This document shows, piece by piece, positions 38,801 through 50,246 of a stretch of 64,000 nt of DNA. Location of the stretch: the NCBI GenBank assembly GCA_963966185.1, contig CAWZYM010000300.1:142001-206000 (forward strand), read 5' to 3'. Position 1 is the stretch's first letter; each line of letters begins with the position of its first letter. The notes under the pieces were generated by a model. That model was not told where the DNA came from and ran no database searches. It saw only the letters and a program-made list of their open reading frames with translations. Made by a program: the position numbers and the translations under genes. The DNA comes from Rhabditoides inermis. Its lineage: Eukaryota; Nematoda; Chromadorea; Rhabditida; Rhabditidae.

Positions 38801-41800
38801 GAAAAAAACAAATAACTTCGTGCAAGCGGTGTATTCACTCAGATGCAATGAGTAGATGTTTGTTTATAATTTTGGTAAGAAATTAGACTTGCATGAAGAC
38901 GTGTGGCTTCATAGAAAAGACAAATGTCTTCGTGCAAGCGGTGTGTTCACTCAGATGCAATAAGTAGATGTTTGTTTATCATTTTGATAAGAAATTAGAC
39001 TTGCATGAAGACGTGTGGCTTCATAGAAAAGACAAATGTCTTCGTGCAAGCGGTGTGTTCACTCGGATACAATAAGTAGATGTTTGTTTATAATTTTGAT
39101 AAGAAATTAGACTTGCATGAAGACGTGTGGCTTCATAGAAAAGACAAATGTCTTCGTGCAAGCGGTGTGTTCACTCAGATGCAATAAGTAGATGTTTATT
39201 TCTCACTTTGATAAGAAATTAGACTTGCATGAAGACGTGTGGCTTGATAGAAAACACAAATGTCTTCGTGCAAGCGGTGTGTTCACTCAGATACAATAAG
39301 TAGATGTTTGTTTATTATTTTGATAAGAAATTAGACTTGCATGAAGACGTGTGGCTTCATAGAAAAGACAAATGTCTTCGTGCAAGCGGTGTGTTCACTC
39401 AGATACAATAAGTAGATGTTTGTTTATCATTTTGATAAGAAATTAGACTTGCATGAAGACGTGTGGCTTGATAGAAAAGACAAATGTCTTCGTGCAAGCG
39501 GTGTGTTCACTCAGATACAATAAGTGGATGCTTGTTTATCATTTTGATAAGAAATTAGACTTGCATGAAGACGTGTGGCTTGATAGAAAAGACAAATGTC
39601 TTCGTGCAAGCGGTGTGTTCACTCAGATACAATAAGTAGATGTTTGCTTATCATTTTGATAAGAAATTAGATTTGCATGAAGACGTGTGGCTTGATAGAA
39701 AAAAAAACAAATAACTTCGTGCAAGCAATGTGTTTACTCAGATACAATAAGTAGATGTTTATTTCTCACTTTGATAAGAAATTAGACTTGCATGAAGACG
39801 TGTGGCTTGATAGAAAAAAAAACAAATAACTTCGTGCAAGCGGTGTGTTCACTCAGATGCAATAAGTAGATGTTTATTTATAATTTTGATAAGAAATTAG
39901 ACTTGCATGAAGACGTGTGGCTTCATAGAAAAGACAAATGTCTTCGTGCAAGCGGTGTGTTCACTCAGATGCAATAAGTACATGTTTGTTTATCATTTTG
40001 ATAAGAAATTTGACTTGCATGAAGACGTGTGGCTTGATAGAAAACACAAATGTCTTTATGCAAGGGTTGTTTTCACTCAGATACAATACATAGATGTTTG
40101 TTTATTATTTTGATAAGAAATTAGACTTGCATGAAGACGTGTGGCTTCATAGAAAAGACAAATGTCTTCGTGCAAGCGGTGTGTTCACTCAGATGCAATG
40201 AGTAGATGTTTGTTTATAATTTTGATAAGAAATTAGACTTGCATGAAGATGTGTGGCTTCATAGAAAAGACAAATGTCTTTGTGCAAGCGGTGTGTTCAC
40301 TCAGATACAATAAGTAGATGTTTGTTTATCATTTTGATAAGAAATTAGACTTGCATGAAGACGTGTGGCTTGATAGAAAAGACAAATGTCTTCGTGCAAG
40401 CGGTGTGTTCACTCAGATACAATAAGTGGACGCTTGTTTATCATTTTGATAAGAAATTAGACTTGCATGAAGACGTGTGACTTGATAGAAAAGACAAATG
40501 TCTTCGTGCAAGCGGTGTGTTCACTCAGATACAATAAGTAGATGTTTGCTTATCATTTTGATAAGAAATTAGATTTGCATGAAGACGTGTGGCTTGATAG
40601 AAAAAAACAAATAACTTCGTGCAAGCAATGTGTTTACTCAGATACAATAAGTAGATGTTTATTTCTCACTTTGATAAGAAATTAGACTTGCATGAAGACG
40701 TGTGGCTTGATAGAAAAAAAAACAAATAACTTCGTGCAAGCGGTGTGTTCACTCAGATGCAATAAGTAGATGTTTATTTATAATTTTGATAAGAAATTAG
40801 ACTTGCATGAAGACGTGTGGCTTCATAGAAAAGACAAATGTCTTCGTGCAAGCGGTGTGTTCACTCAGATGCAATAAGTACATGTTTGTTTATCATTTTG
40901 ATAAGAAATTTGACTTGCATGAAGACGTGTGGCTTGATAGAAAACACAAATGTCTTTATGCAAGGGTTGTTTTCACTCAGATACAATACATAGATGTTTG
41001 TTTATTATTTTGATAAGAAATTAGACTTGCATGAAGACGTGTGGCTTCATAGAAAAGACAAATGTCTTCGTGCAAGCGGTGTTTTCACTCAGATGCAATG
41101 AGTAGATGTTTGTTTATAATTTTGATAAGAAATTAGACTTGCATGAAGATGTGTGGCTTCATAGAAAAGACAAATGTCTTTGTGCAAGCGGTGTGTTCAC
41201 TCAGATACAATAAGTAGATGTTTGTTTATCATTTTGATAAGAAATTAGACTTGCATGAAGACGTGTGGCTTGATAGAAAAGACAAATGTCTTCGTGCAAG
41301 CGGTGTGTTCACTCAGATACAATAAGTGGACGCTTGTTTATCATTTTGATAAGAAATTAGACTTGCATGAAGACGTGTGACTTGATAGAAAAGACAAATG
41401 TCTTCGTGCAAGCGGTGTGTTCACTCAGATACAATAAGTAGATGTTTGCTTATCATTTTGATAAGAAATTAGATTTGCATGAAGACGTGTGGCTTGATAG
41501 AAAAAAACAAATAACTTCGTGCAAGCAATGTGTTTACTCAGATACAATAAGTAGATGTTTATTTCTCACTTTGATAAGAAATTAGACTTGCATGAAGACG
41601 TGTGGCTTGATAGAAAAAAAAACAAATAACTTCGTGCAAGCGGTGTGTTCACTCAGATACAATAAGTAGATGCTTATTTCTCACTTTGATAAGAAATTAG
41701 ACTTGCATGAAGACGTATGGTTGATATAAAACACAAATGTCTTCGTGCAAGCGGTGTGTTCACTCAGATGCAATAAGTACATGTTTGTTTATCATTTTGA

Positions 41801-44800
41801 TAAGAAATTAGACTTGCATGAAGATGTTTGGCTTCATAGAAAAGACAAATGTCTTCGTGCAAGCGGTGTGTTCACTCAGATAAAATAAGTAGATGTTTGT
41901 TTATCATTTTGATAAGAAATTAGACTTGCATGAAGACGTGTGGCTTCATAGAAAAGACAAATGTCTTCGTGCAAGCGGTGTGTTCACTGAGATACAATAA
42001 GTAGATGTTTGTTTGTCATTTTGATAAGAAATTAGACTTGCATGAAGACGTGTGGCTTCATAGAAAAGACAAATGTCTTCGTGCAAGCGGTGTGTTCACT
42101 CAGATGCAATAAGTAGATGTTTATTTCTCACTTTGATAAGAAATTAGACTTGCATGAAGACGTGTGGCTTGATAGAAAACACAAATGTCTTCGTGCAAGC
42201 GGTGTGTTCACTCAGATACAATAAGTAGATGTTTGTTTATTATTTTGATAAGAAATTAGACTTGCATGAAGACGTGTGGCTTCATAGGAAAGACAAATGT
42301 CTTCGTGCAAGCGGTGTGTTCACTCAGATGCAATAAGTAGATGTTTATTTCTCACTTTGATAAGAAATTAGACTTGCATGAAGACGTGTGGCTTCATAGA
42401 AAAGACAAATGTCTTCGTGCAAGCGGTGTGTTCACTCAGATGCAATAAGTAGATGTTTATTTATAATTTTGATAAGAAATTAGACTTGCATGAAGACGTG
42501 TGGCTTCATAGAAAAGACAAATGTCTTCGTGCAAGCGGTGTGTTCACTCAGATGCATTAAGTACATGTTTGTTTATCATTTTGATAAGAAATTTGACTTG
42601 CATGAAGACGTGTGGCTTGATAGAAAACACAAATGTCTTTATGCAAGGGTTGTTTTCACTCAGATACAATAAATAGATGTTTGTTTATTATTTTGATAAG
42701 AAATTAGACTTGCATGAAGACGTGTGGCTTCATAGAAAAGACAAATGTCTTCGTGCAAGCGGTGTGTTCACTCAGATGCAATGAGTAGATGTTTGTTTAT
42801 AATTTTGATAAGAAATTAGACTTGCATGAAGATGTGTGGCTTCATAGAAAAGACAAATGTCTTCGTGCAAGCGGTGTGTTCACTCAGATACAATAAGTAG
42901 ATGTTTGTTTATCATTTTGATAAGAAATTAGACTTGCATGAAGACGTGTGGCTTGATAGAAAAGACAAATGTCTTCGTGCAAGCGGTGTGTTCACTCAGA
43001 TACAATAAGTGGATGCTTGTTTATCATTTTGATAAGAAATTAGACTTGCATGAAGACGTGTGGCTTGATAGAAAAGACAAATGTCTTCGTGCAAGCGGTG
43101 TGTTCACTCAGATACAATAAGTAGATGTTTGCTTATCATTTTGATAAGAAATTAGATTTGCATGAAGACGTGTGGCTTGATAGAAAAAAAACAAATAACT
43201 TCGTGCAAGCAATGTGTTTACTCAGATACAATAAGTAGATGTTTATTTCTCACTTTGATAAGAAATTAGACTTGCATGAAGACGTGTGGCTTGATAGAAA
43301 AAAAAACAAATAACTTCGTGCAAGCGGTGTGTTCACTCAGATACAATAAGTAGATGTTTATTTCTCACTTTGATAAGAAATTAGACTTGCATGAAGACGT
43401 ATGGTTGATATAAAACACAAATGTCTTCGTGCAAGCGGTGTGTTCACTCAGATGCAATAAGTACATGTTTGTTTATCATTTTGATAAGAAATTAGACTTG
43501 CATGAAGACGTTTGGCTTCATAGAAAAGACAAATGTCTTCGTGCAAGCGGTGTGTTCACTCAGATACAATAAGTAGATGTTTGTTTATCATTTTGATAAG
43601 AAATTAGACTTGCATGAAGATGTGTGGCTTGATAGAAAAAAACAAATAACTTCGTGCAAGCGGTGTATTCACTCAGATGCAATGAGTAGATGTTTGTTTA
43701 TAATATTGATAAGAAATTAGACTTGCATGAAGACGTGTGGCTTCATAGAAAAGACAAATGTCTTCGTGCAAGCGGTGTGTTCACTCAGATGCAATAAGTA
43801 GATGTTTGTTTATCATTTTGATAAGAAATTAGACTTGCATGAAGACGTGTGGCTTCATAGAAAAGACAAATGTCTTCGTGCAAGCGGTGTGTTCACTGAG
43901 ATACAATAAGTAGATGTTTGTTTGTCATTTTGATAAGAAATTAGACTTGCATGAAGACGTGTGGCTTCATAGAAAAGACAAATGTCTTCGTGCAAGCGGT
44001 GTGTTCACTCAGATACAATAAGTAGATGTTTGTTTATAATTTTGATAAGAAATTAGACTTGCATGAAGACGTGTGGCTTGATAGAAAAGACAAATGTCTT
44101 CGTGCAAGCGGTGTGTTCACTCAGATACAATAAGTGGATGCTTGTTTATCATTTTGATAAGAAATTAGACTTGCATGAAAACGTGTGGCTTGATAGAAAA
44201 GACAAATGTCTTCGTGCAAGCGGTGTGTTCACTCAGATACAATAAGTAGATGTTTGCTTATCATTTTGATAAGAAATTAGATTTGCATGAAGACGTGTGG
44301 CTTGATAGAAAAAAAAACAAATAACTTCGTGCAAGCGGTGTGTTTACTCAGATACAATAAGTAGATGTTTATTTCTCACTTTGATAAGAAATTAGACTTG
44401 CATGAAGACGTGTGGCTTCATAGAAAAGACAAATGTCTTCGTGCAAGCGGTGTGTTCACTCAGATGCAATAAGTAGATGTTTATTTATAAATTTGATAAG
44501 AAATTAGACTTGCATGAAGACGTGTGGCTTCATAGAAAAGACAAATGTCTTCGTGCAAGCGGTGTGTTCACTCAGATGCAATAAGTACATGTTTGTTTAT
44601 CATTTTGATAAGAAATTTGACTTGCATGAAGACGTGTGGCTTGATAGAAAACACAAATGTCTTTATGCAAGGGTTGTTTTCACTCAGATACAATAAATAG
44701 ATGTTTGTTTATTATTTTGATAAGAAATTAGACTTGCATGAAGACGTGTGGCTTCATAGAAAAGACAAATGTCTTCGTGCAAGCGGTGTGTTTACTCAGA

Positions 44801-45218
44801 TACAATAAGTAGATGTTTGTTTATCATTTTGATAAGAAATTAGACTTGCATGAAGATGTGTGGCTTGATAGAAAAAAACAAATAACTTCGTGCAAGCGGT
44901 GTATTCACTCAGATGCAATGAGTAGATGTTTGTTTATAATTTTGATAAGAAATTAGACTTGCATGAAGACGTGTGGCTTCATAGAAAAGACAAATGTCTT
45001 CGTGCAAGCGGTGTGTTCACTCAGATACAATAAGTAGATGTTTGTTTATCATTTTGATAAGAAATTAGACTTGCATGAAGACGTGTGGCTTGATAGAAAA
45101 GACAAATGTCTTCGTGCAAGCGGTGTGTTCACTCAGATACAATAAGTGGATGCTTGTTTATCATTTTGATAAGAAATTAGACTTGCATGAAGACGTATGG
45201 TGGATAGAAAACACAAAT
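35869..45218 (+). repeat. 112-bp satellite array, inverted block
   Basis: The same satellite, but the monomer now reads ATGAAGACGTGTGGCTT on the plus strand; about 83 copies. The switch falls inside a monomer: left AAATAAACAT, right GAAGACGTGTGG. It is a join of two oppositely oriented arrays out of register, not a perfect palindrome. The same monomer classes occur, including the poly(A) class and the TTTATGCAAGG class (36460, 40055, 40955, 42635, 44660). The block ends at 45218 where a LINE is inserted. Confidence 0.97.
39650..41450 (+). repeat. Higher-order repeat, 900-bp period (8 monomers), two near-identical copies
   Basis: Positions around 39650-40550 repeat at 40550-41450. Shared marks are the AATACATAGATG change (40087 and 40987), the GTGGACGCTTG change (40435 and 41335) and GTGTGACTTGATAG (40475 and 41375). 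Only isolated differences are seen, such as GGTGTTTTCAC near 41078, so this is one of the youngest duplications in the array. Confidence 0.8.
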
Positions 45219-45219
45219 C

Positions 45220-46914
45220 CTTTCTGATGGGAAAAACCTTGTCTCTGATGATTTCGAAAGAGCACAGATGTTTAACAAACATTTTTCTGATGTATTTATA
45301 AGAGATGACCATAAACCATTCTCAGCGCAAAGTAAGACATCTGTTAGCCTGATGAATATAAATCTGGATCCGGATCGTGTTTATACATATTTGAAGCACT
45401 TCAAACGAAAACTCTCATATGGACCGGACAATATACCTAGTATTGTGCTGCAATCATTAGCTGTTGTACTCGCTGAACCTTTGTCCATGATTTTCAAGGA
45501 ATCTTTAACCACAGGCAACATGCCGAACCTTTGGAAACAATCTATAGTAGTGCCGGTCCATAAGAAAGATGATCCTTCTATTGTAAATAACTACCGCCCT
45601 ATTTCGCTCACTTGTACAAGTTGTAGAGTGCTTGAGCGGATGTTAGTCTATGAGATGCGTACACATCTTTGGTCTAATCATCTTGTCGCACCTCAGCAGT
45701 TTGGGTTCCTAGATGGACGCTCTACCATTTCACAGATGGTGGAGTATGTCTCATTTATTAGTAGCGAATTGGGTGCAAAACGGATAGTCGATAGTATATA
45801 TCTTGATGTTGCGAAGGCTTTTGACACTGTTTCGCACAGACGATTAATACAAATCTGTGATGCGTATGGATTCCGCGGCAATCTCCTTAGATGGCTACAA
45901 AACTACTTGACTAGAAGGACCCAATGTGTGCGTATATCCAACAAATTATCTGATTGGTTAGATGTTTTATCTGGAGTAACTCAAGGAAGTGTTGTAGGTC
46001 CTCTCATGTTCTTGTTGTATGTCAACGATATCGGAGACGTTATCGAACATAGTAAATTTCACATTTATGCAGACGATCTAAAACTCTACCTGTCATCGAG
46101 TACTCCCTGTTTCGAGTCAAAATTGATATCCGATCTTCGTCGGATAGCTAAATTTTTCATTGACAGACAAATGAAACTGTCAGTTTCTAAATGTGAGTGT
46201 ATGCATTTTGGCAAGAATAATCCTATGTATTCATACACATGTGAGGGTCAACCTTTACGTTCGGTGCGTAATATACGCGATCTAGGTATTCAACTCAATT
46301 TTGACCTCAGTCCCGATAGTCATATTTCAAAACAAATACGAAAAGCATCTGCCCTTGCTATACTTGTTCCGCGGACTTTCTCCTATTCGAAAGATTTATA
46401 TAGAAATTTCTTCATATACAAAATCAGACCGATTCTCGAATACGGCAGTGAAGTGTTATGTCTAATGAACAAAACTTTCACGAATGCATTGGAAAAGACA
46501 CAACGAAAGTTCACAAAGGCAATATTTCCGAAAATGAGCTACGCGAACCGTCTCGAGTCTCTCCAACTGGAAACACTATATATGCGTAGAATGAAAAGCA
46601 ACCTTACCCTAGTACATAGCTATATGTATGGATATATCAAGTCAGAAAACCCTTTTGACGTCATTGATTCCAAGTCAAGATCATCTAGGAACCGTTCCAA
46701 TGGGTATAAACTTTACAGTAACGCCAAAAACACAATTCAACAGTCTTTTATAATTCATTCGGTTGTTAACACTTGGAACTTGCTTCCTCAAACCGTTGTA
46801 AATATTCCCGATAAACACCAATTCAGAAAGAGCTTAAATAATCATATAAATTTCCATAGTAAAAACGGCACTATTTTCAGTTCACTTAAAATACAAGACC
46901 CCACTAATCTCTAA
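45220..46914 (+). CDS. LINE reverse transcriptase (C-terminal part of ORF2), open but 5'-truncated
   Basis: The frame is open from the satellite junction to TAA at 46914. The first ATG is at 45268 and gives 548 residues, but the true start is lost. Counting from that ATG, the RT motifs in order are: YGPDNIPS at 51-58; NNYRPISLT at 107-115; QFGFLDGRST at 144-153; motif A YLDVAKAFD at 178-186 (catalytic D180); motif B TQGSVVGP at 238-245; motif C YADD at 267-270 (catalytic pair D269, D270). A thumb/C-terminal region follows (LEKTQRKFTKAIF near 408), with WNLLP near 503. It would copy element RNA into DNA at a nicked target. There are no internal stops or frameshifts, which suggests recent insertion. 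The missing N-terminal APE-type endonuclease makes this copy non-autonomous. Clade CR1 versus Jockey is not certain. Confidence 0.93.
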   Translation, partial: LSDGKNLVSDDFERAQMFNKHFSDVFIRDDHKPFSAQSKTSVSLMNINLDPDRVYTYLKHFKRKLSYGPDNIPSIVLQSLAVVLAEPLSMIFKESLTTGNMPNLWKQSIVVPVHKKDDPSIVNNYRPISLTCTSCRVLERMLVYEMRTHLWSNHLVAPQQFGFLDGRSTISQMVEYVSFISSELGAKRIVDSIYLDVAKAFDTVSHRRLIQICDAYGFRGNLLRWLQNYLTRRTQCVRISNKLSDWLDVLSGVTQGSVVGPLMFLLYVNDIGDVIEHSKFHIYADDLKLYLSSSTPCFESKLISDLRRIAKFFIDRQMKLSVSKCECMHFGKNNPMYSYTCEGQPLRSVRNIRDLGIQLNFDLSPDSHISKQIRKASALAILVPRTFSYSKDLYRNFFIYKIRPILEYGSEVLCLMNKTFTNALEKTQRKFTKAIFPKMSYANRLESLQLETLYMRRMKSNLTLVHSYMYGYIKSENPFDVIDSKSRSSRNRSNGYKLYSNAKNTIQQSFIIHSVVNTWNLLPQTVVNIPDKHQFRKSLNNHINFHSKNGTIFSSLKIQDPTNL

Positions 46915-47191
46915 AATATGAAGCTGGGGCAACTCTTATTCAGAAGTGGTGACAAACGGCACATATAGACCGTTTTTCTCACTCACTTTTATCTCGTTTC
47001 GGGTGATGAGATTGCACTTTCCCTACATAGATCATGTTAACTCTGATTTCTGGGGAGAGTGCGGTTGTACCGGGTCGCAGGGATACGGACCGACGACGGG
47101 GGCTGCTGTGCCTCCCGATCATCTTATTGTATCTCCTTCTCTTATCCCGTGTTATCACCAAAATTCATATGAATAAACTATATATATATAT
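46915..47191 (+). other. 3' untranslated region and (TA)n tail of the LINE
   Basis: Non-coding sequence between the RT stop and the satellite. It ends GAATAAACTATATATATATA, which supplies an AATAAA-type signal directly before the dinucleotide tail. No other gene is seen. Confidence 0.75.
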
Positions 47192-47451
47192 AAATGTCTT
47201 CGTGCAAGCGGTGTGTTCACTCAGATGCAATAAGTAGATGTTTATTTCTCACTTTGATAAGAAATTAGACTTGCATGAAGACGTGTGGCTTGATAGAAAA
47301 CACAAATGTCTTCGTGCAAGCGGTGTGTTCACTCAGATACAATAAGTAGATGTTTGTTTATTATTTTGATAAGAAATTAGACTTGCATGAAGACGTGTGG
47401 CTTGATAGAAAAGACAAATGTCTTCGTGCAAGCGGTGTGTTCACTCAGATA
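47192..47451 (+). repeat. Satellite remnant between the LINE and the palindrome
   Basis: About 2.3 monomers in plus orientation. The remnant breaks inside CACTCAGATA, where unrelated sequence (TAATATTATTCTGG) begins. The same break in mirror image occurs at 53863. Confidence 0.92.
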
Positions 47452-48107
47452 TAATATTATTCTGGGAGATAGTTCGCCAGATTACGGTAGAAAATCGATC
47501 TACCTTCGAGTCGCATTCGATCTACCTTCTAGTCGTGAGGAGACCCAAGCGCGCGCTTTCAAACGATAATATTGATCAAAGAAGCCGGCACGCGAATCAA
47601 AGAGGCCGCGCGACACTCGAACATTTGCCCGCGCTGTCTGGTCTCTCTCGCTCGAAACTGAGTTTCGGCATCTGACCCCGGCTGGCCATGATCATGAGTA
47701 ATAGAAATTTGAGCGACGACAAACCCGCAACTGCACCACATCCGCGCAGTAGCTCCGCAGGAAGAACAGGAAGTTATTATACGAATCACGAATAGAATAC
47801 AGGATCATAAATTTCACAAAACACAATGCCGCTTCGTTGTGTAGTAGCAATAGGGTTTTCTAATTTGAACTGGAGTTGTCTTCAAATCGCTCTTCATTCA
47901 TGATTCATCTCTCATATGAACTGCCACATCTCTCAATATACGTGACAATGTGTTAACAGATGTGTTGATGTTGGACAAGGCCCTTTGTTTACAACATTCA
48001 CATCGTCGTGTTACTTGATTCTGCGAGTAACGGTATTAGTTTTCTTTTTTATTATTGAAATCGGGATGTCGGGATGTGGGCGGCAGTGACACGCATCAAC
48101 GTGTTTT

Positions 48108-48285
48108 TTTCCGGATGTGGGGCTATTATTCAGCAAACGACCATTTCAGAAGCATAATGATGTGCGTCGTCCGTTTCCAGTAGATACATGCCTCGATGTA
48201 TTTCATAGCCCTCCGTCCTTCGTCCTAAATGAAACCGTTGATTTGCTTTCTGAAATTATTTCCATATGCGGCATCCGGGGTTGAA
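48108..48285 (+). other. Possible decayed coding segment in the gene flank (function unknown)
   Basis: A plus-strand frame (about 58 codons, ending TGA at 48283-48285) contains FSKRPFQKHNDV and ETVDLLSEI. The diverged copy 4 flank at 58288-58465, minus strand, keeps the same frame. Between the two copies the changes include synonymous-looking third-position changes (TTA/TTG, AAA/AAG) and a 6-bp in-frame indel. That pattern hints at a coding past, but I recognise no family and find no start or splice context. It could be chance. Confidence 0.25.
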
Positions 48286-48572
48286 AGAATCTTGATACAC
48301 AAAGAAATGATCTAAAAGAATTTGAAAATATATTGCATATTTGTATTTTGTAACACATGTTTGTTATATATGTTGTGGGCACAATCGTGATGTCATTTCT
48401 ATGATCTTACGAAAATCTTTTTTGATAATGGGCTACACAAGTGTGTGCAATTGTAACCCTACTACCATTCTCTCTTAAAAGTACTCGCGTGAAGAGAGTC
48501 AGTTTTTCTTGAATCAGATCAACAACAGCGCATGCATAAAAACGTTTACAAATACTAACACAAACCTGCCCC

Positions 48573-48575
<3 letters not shown>

Positions 48576-48621
<46 letters not shown>
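48576..48621. repeat. (TC)n microsatellite
   Basis: Pure TC run of about 46 bp in the left arm. The corresponding (GA)n in the right arm is about 40 bp, and in copy 4 the same site is expanded to about 745 bp. Confidence 0.95.
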
Positions 48622-48623
<2 letters not shown>

Positions 48624-48993
48624 ATCGCTCTCCATTTTCTGTCTATCTCTTCTCTCTCTCCCACCCACCCACACGCTAGCCTTTCGCATCATGGGTGCGC
48701 GGGATCGCTCATAACTTCTTTCCGAGAAGAGGTACATACAAAGACGCCACCGATCAGTGATCTGGCCTACGGAACCGTGCGAATCTAACTAACATGAATT
48801 GGATGACATAACATTTCTGCTAAAGGGATCTTTAGATATCGCTTCTTGAACATTCTGTCGCGAGCCTTATCCTAAGCCGATAGAGACACCTAGATACCTT
48901 GAAGACAGCTGGTTGATTGGTAGGGCGGGGGGCGGGGCTGTGGGATGCGAGAGGGAGAGGAGAGGCAACGGAGCAATCGCTGTGCTCTCCACG

Positions 48994-49596
48994 ATGCTGG
49001 CCGGCACCTGCCCCCTCTTCTGTACAATCATTCATTGTAAAATGCTGATCGACAACACCGCCTTCATCCACAACGTGCCCTTCGAGTACAGCAAGTGAGT
49101 ATAGGGTATTCACATTTGGTACCAGTATAGAGTATTCAATGTCAGAAGTGTGGCGTGCGACGGGACTCCGAACTCGTACGACCTGGAACGTGCGCCGTAC
49201 GTGACCACCGTGTACGACCTCGAAACCAAGACGTGCGTCATGAAAGCGCTTTCGAAGAACCTTCCCTCGCCCCGTCTCTGCAGAGTGAGTGGAGGAATAC
49301 GGTCCAACTCACGGGTGTGGTAGACAGAGTACACTGTAGGTAGCAGGGATGAATAGAATGCTATTTTATGATGAGACATTGTAAGAAAAACGAACGTTTC
49401 ATCTATTGAAATAGTTAAATGAACAGTGGCGTATAATAGAACCGTGGGGCTGCAACTTTCAAACTCGCGAGAAATGCGTTTGCAAACAGGAGTCAAGCCC
49501 GTGACCGTAAGAGTGATAGACTGATAACCACTCTCTTACCCATTGCTTCTCGCAGATCACTGAGTCATCATGCGAGACCGCTCCCTTTCCCGAGAA

Positions 49597-49684
<88 letters not shown>

Positions 49685-50170
49685 TATAACAGCCTCACAC
49701 CAAAGTCTAATAACGCTGCAGACACGAGACAACAACTTAGGATATTATAATATTGAACAGGATTAATAGGAATGACTACTTATCTTGCAGATCCCAGACG
49801 ACACCGCAGATCTGAAGACAAGCCTCGTGATGTACACAATGAAGTCTTGTCTTCAAAAAAGCCGAGAGGACCGATCAGTGGACGATGCTCTCACGTCGCT
49901 CCATTTCTATTCGAAAGCTGAGGAAGAGAGACGGACAGCGGAGGAAGCGAGCCAACGGTTCAGGGCCCGCATTGCCGATCTTCTCGTCTGCGGGAGAGGA
50001 GAGAAGTCGTCTTCTTGTCTGCCAACCACCGACCAGCGTTTCCCGCTCTACGAGAGGACTGTGCCGTATTGTTCGTCGACGGACAGATGCGAGTTCAATG
50101 TAAACAGCAAGACGACGGTGCAAGATCCAAGCATCTACGAGAAGGTCAAGGGTACGTCGGAACAGTCGAC
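48994..50170 (+). pseudogene. Mucin-like extracellular protein gene, copy 1 (3'-truncated)
   Basis: Three exons can be read with consistent phase. Exon a is 48994-49094, starting at an ATG (MLAGTCPLFC) and ending before GTGAGT. Exon b is 49146-49284, after TCAG and before GTGAGT; it contains VACDGTPNSYDL and ETKTCVMKA. Exon c starts at 49791 after TTGCAG; it contains IPDDTADLK, a charged segment rich in E, R and K (KAEEERRTAEEA) and several Cys. The frame runs into a (GTT)n tract at 50171 that replaces the Thr/Ser-rich domain seen in copy 2, so this copy has lost its 3' half. The start is chosen at the ATG because a 5-bp indel just upstream separates the copies; an upstream exon is still possible. 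The family was not recognised. The 506-bp second intron holds a (TA)n tract. Confidence 0.6.
49599..49679. repeat. (TA)n microsatellite in intron of copy 1
   Basis: About 40 TA units, longer than in the sister copies (51667-51728 and 56299-56362). Confidence 0.97.
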
Positions 50171-50171
50171 G

Positions 50172-50210
<39 letters not shown>
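50171..50210. repeat. (GTT)n microsatellite at the copy 1 / copy 2 join
   Basis: About 13 GTT units. To the left is the truncated third exon of copy 1 on the plus strand. To the right is intron sequence following the last visible exon of copy 2 on the minus strand. It therefore marks a rearrangement breakpoint, and it recurs in mirror image at 55755-55807. Confidence 0.95.
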
Positions 50211-50213
<3 letters not shown>

Positions 50214-50246
50214 TTACAGAGAGTGAAGTATACATAAATAACTCAC

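Larger units (their letters stand above)
45219..47191 (+). mobile_element. 5'-truncated non-LTR retrotransposon (CR1/Jockey-type LINE) in the satellite
   Basis: The satellite stops in the word CACAAAT at 45218 and resumes at 47192 with AAATGTCTTCG, so AAAT (45215-45218 and 47192-47195) is a probable short target duplication. The insert holds the reverse transcriptase half of ORF2, a 3' UTR of about 255 bp and a tail of AATAAA, C and (TA)n. The endonuclease domain and ORF1 are absent, as expected from 5' truncation during target-primed reverse transcription. A short tandem-repeat tail instead of poly(A) favours CR1-like lineages over Jockey, though this is inference. The satellite on both sides is in the same orientation. 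Confidence 0.88.
47192..50170 (+). repeat. Left arm of the large palindrome
   Basis: Nearly identical to the reverse complement of 51176-54122. The arm includes the satellite remnant, about 1.5 kb of non-coding flank (47452-48993) and three exons of the mucin-like gene. Differences are few: microsatellite lengths, a 5-bp indel near 48966, and single bases such as GCCTCGTG versus GCCTGTC in the third exon. In the flank no gene is established; a short frame with possible coding history lies near 48108-48285. Confidence 0.9.

Noticed and set aside
1..45218. About 70 recurring 60-78 aa ORFs (MKTCG...FTQIQ type) as a multigene peptide family
   Set aside because: They are translations of the 112-bp satellite. 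The monomer is not a multiple of three, the ORFs span 1.6 monomers in whichever phase lacks stops, and there is no promoter, splice or 3' context.
45693..45881. Minus-strand ORF within the reverse transcriptase
   Set aside because: Antisense shadow of the RT reading frame.
49110..49496. 128-aa minus-strand ORF (also 51830-52216 and 56464-56850)
   Set aside because: It is identical in three copies only because the copies are recent. It is antisense to exon b, which has proper splice sites and phase.
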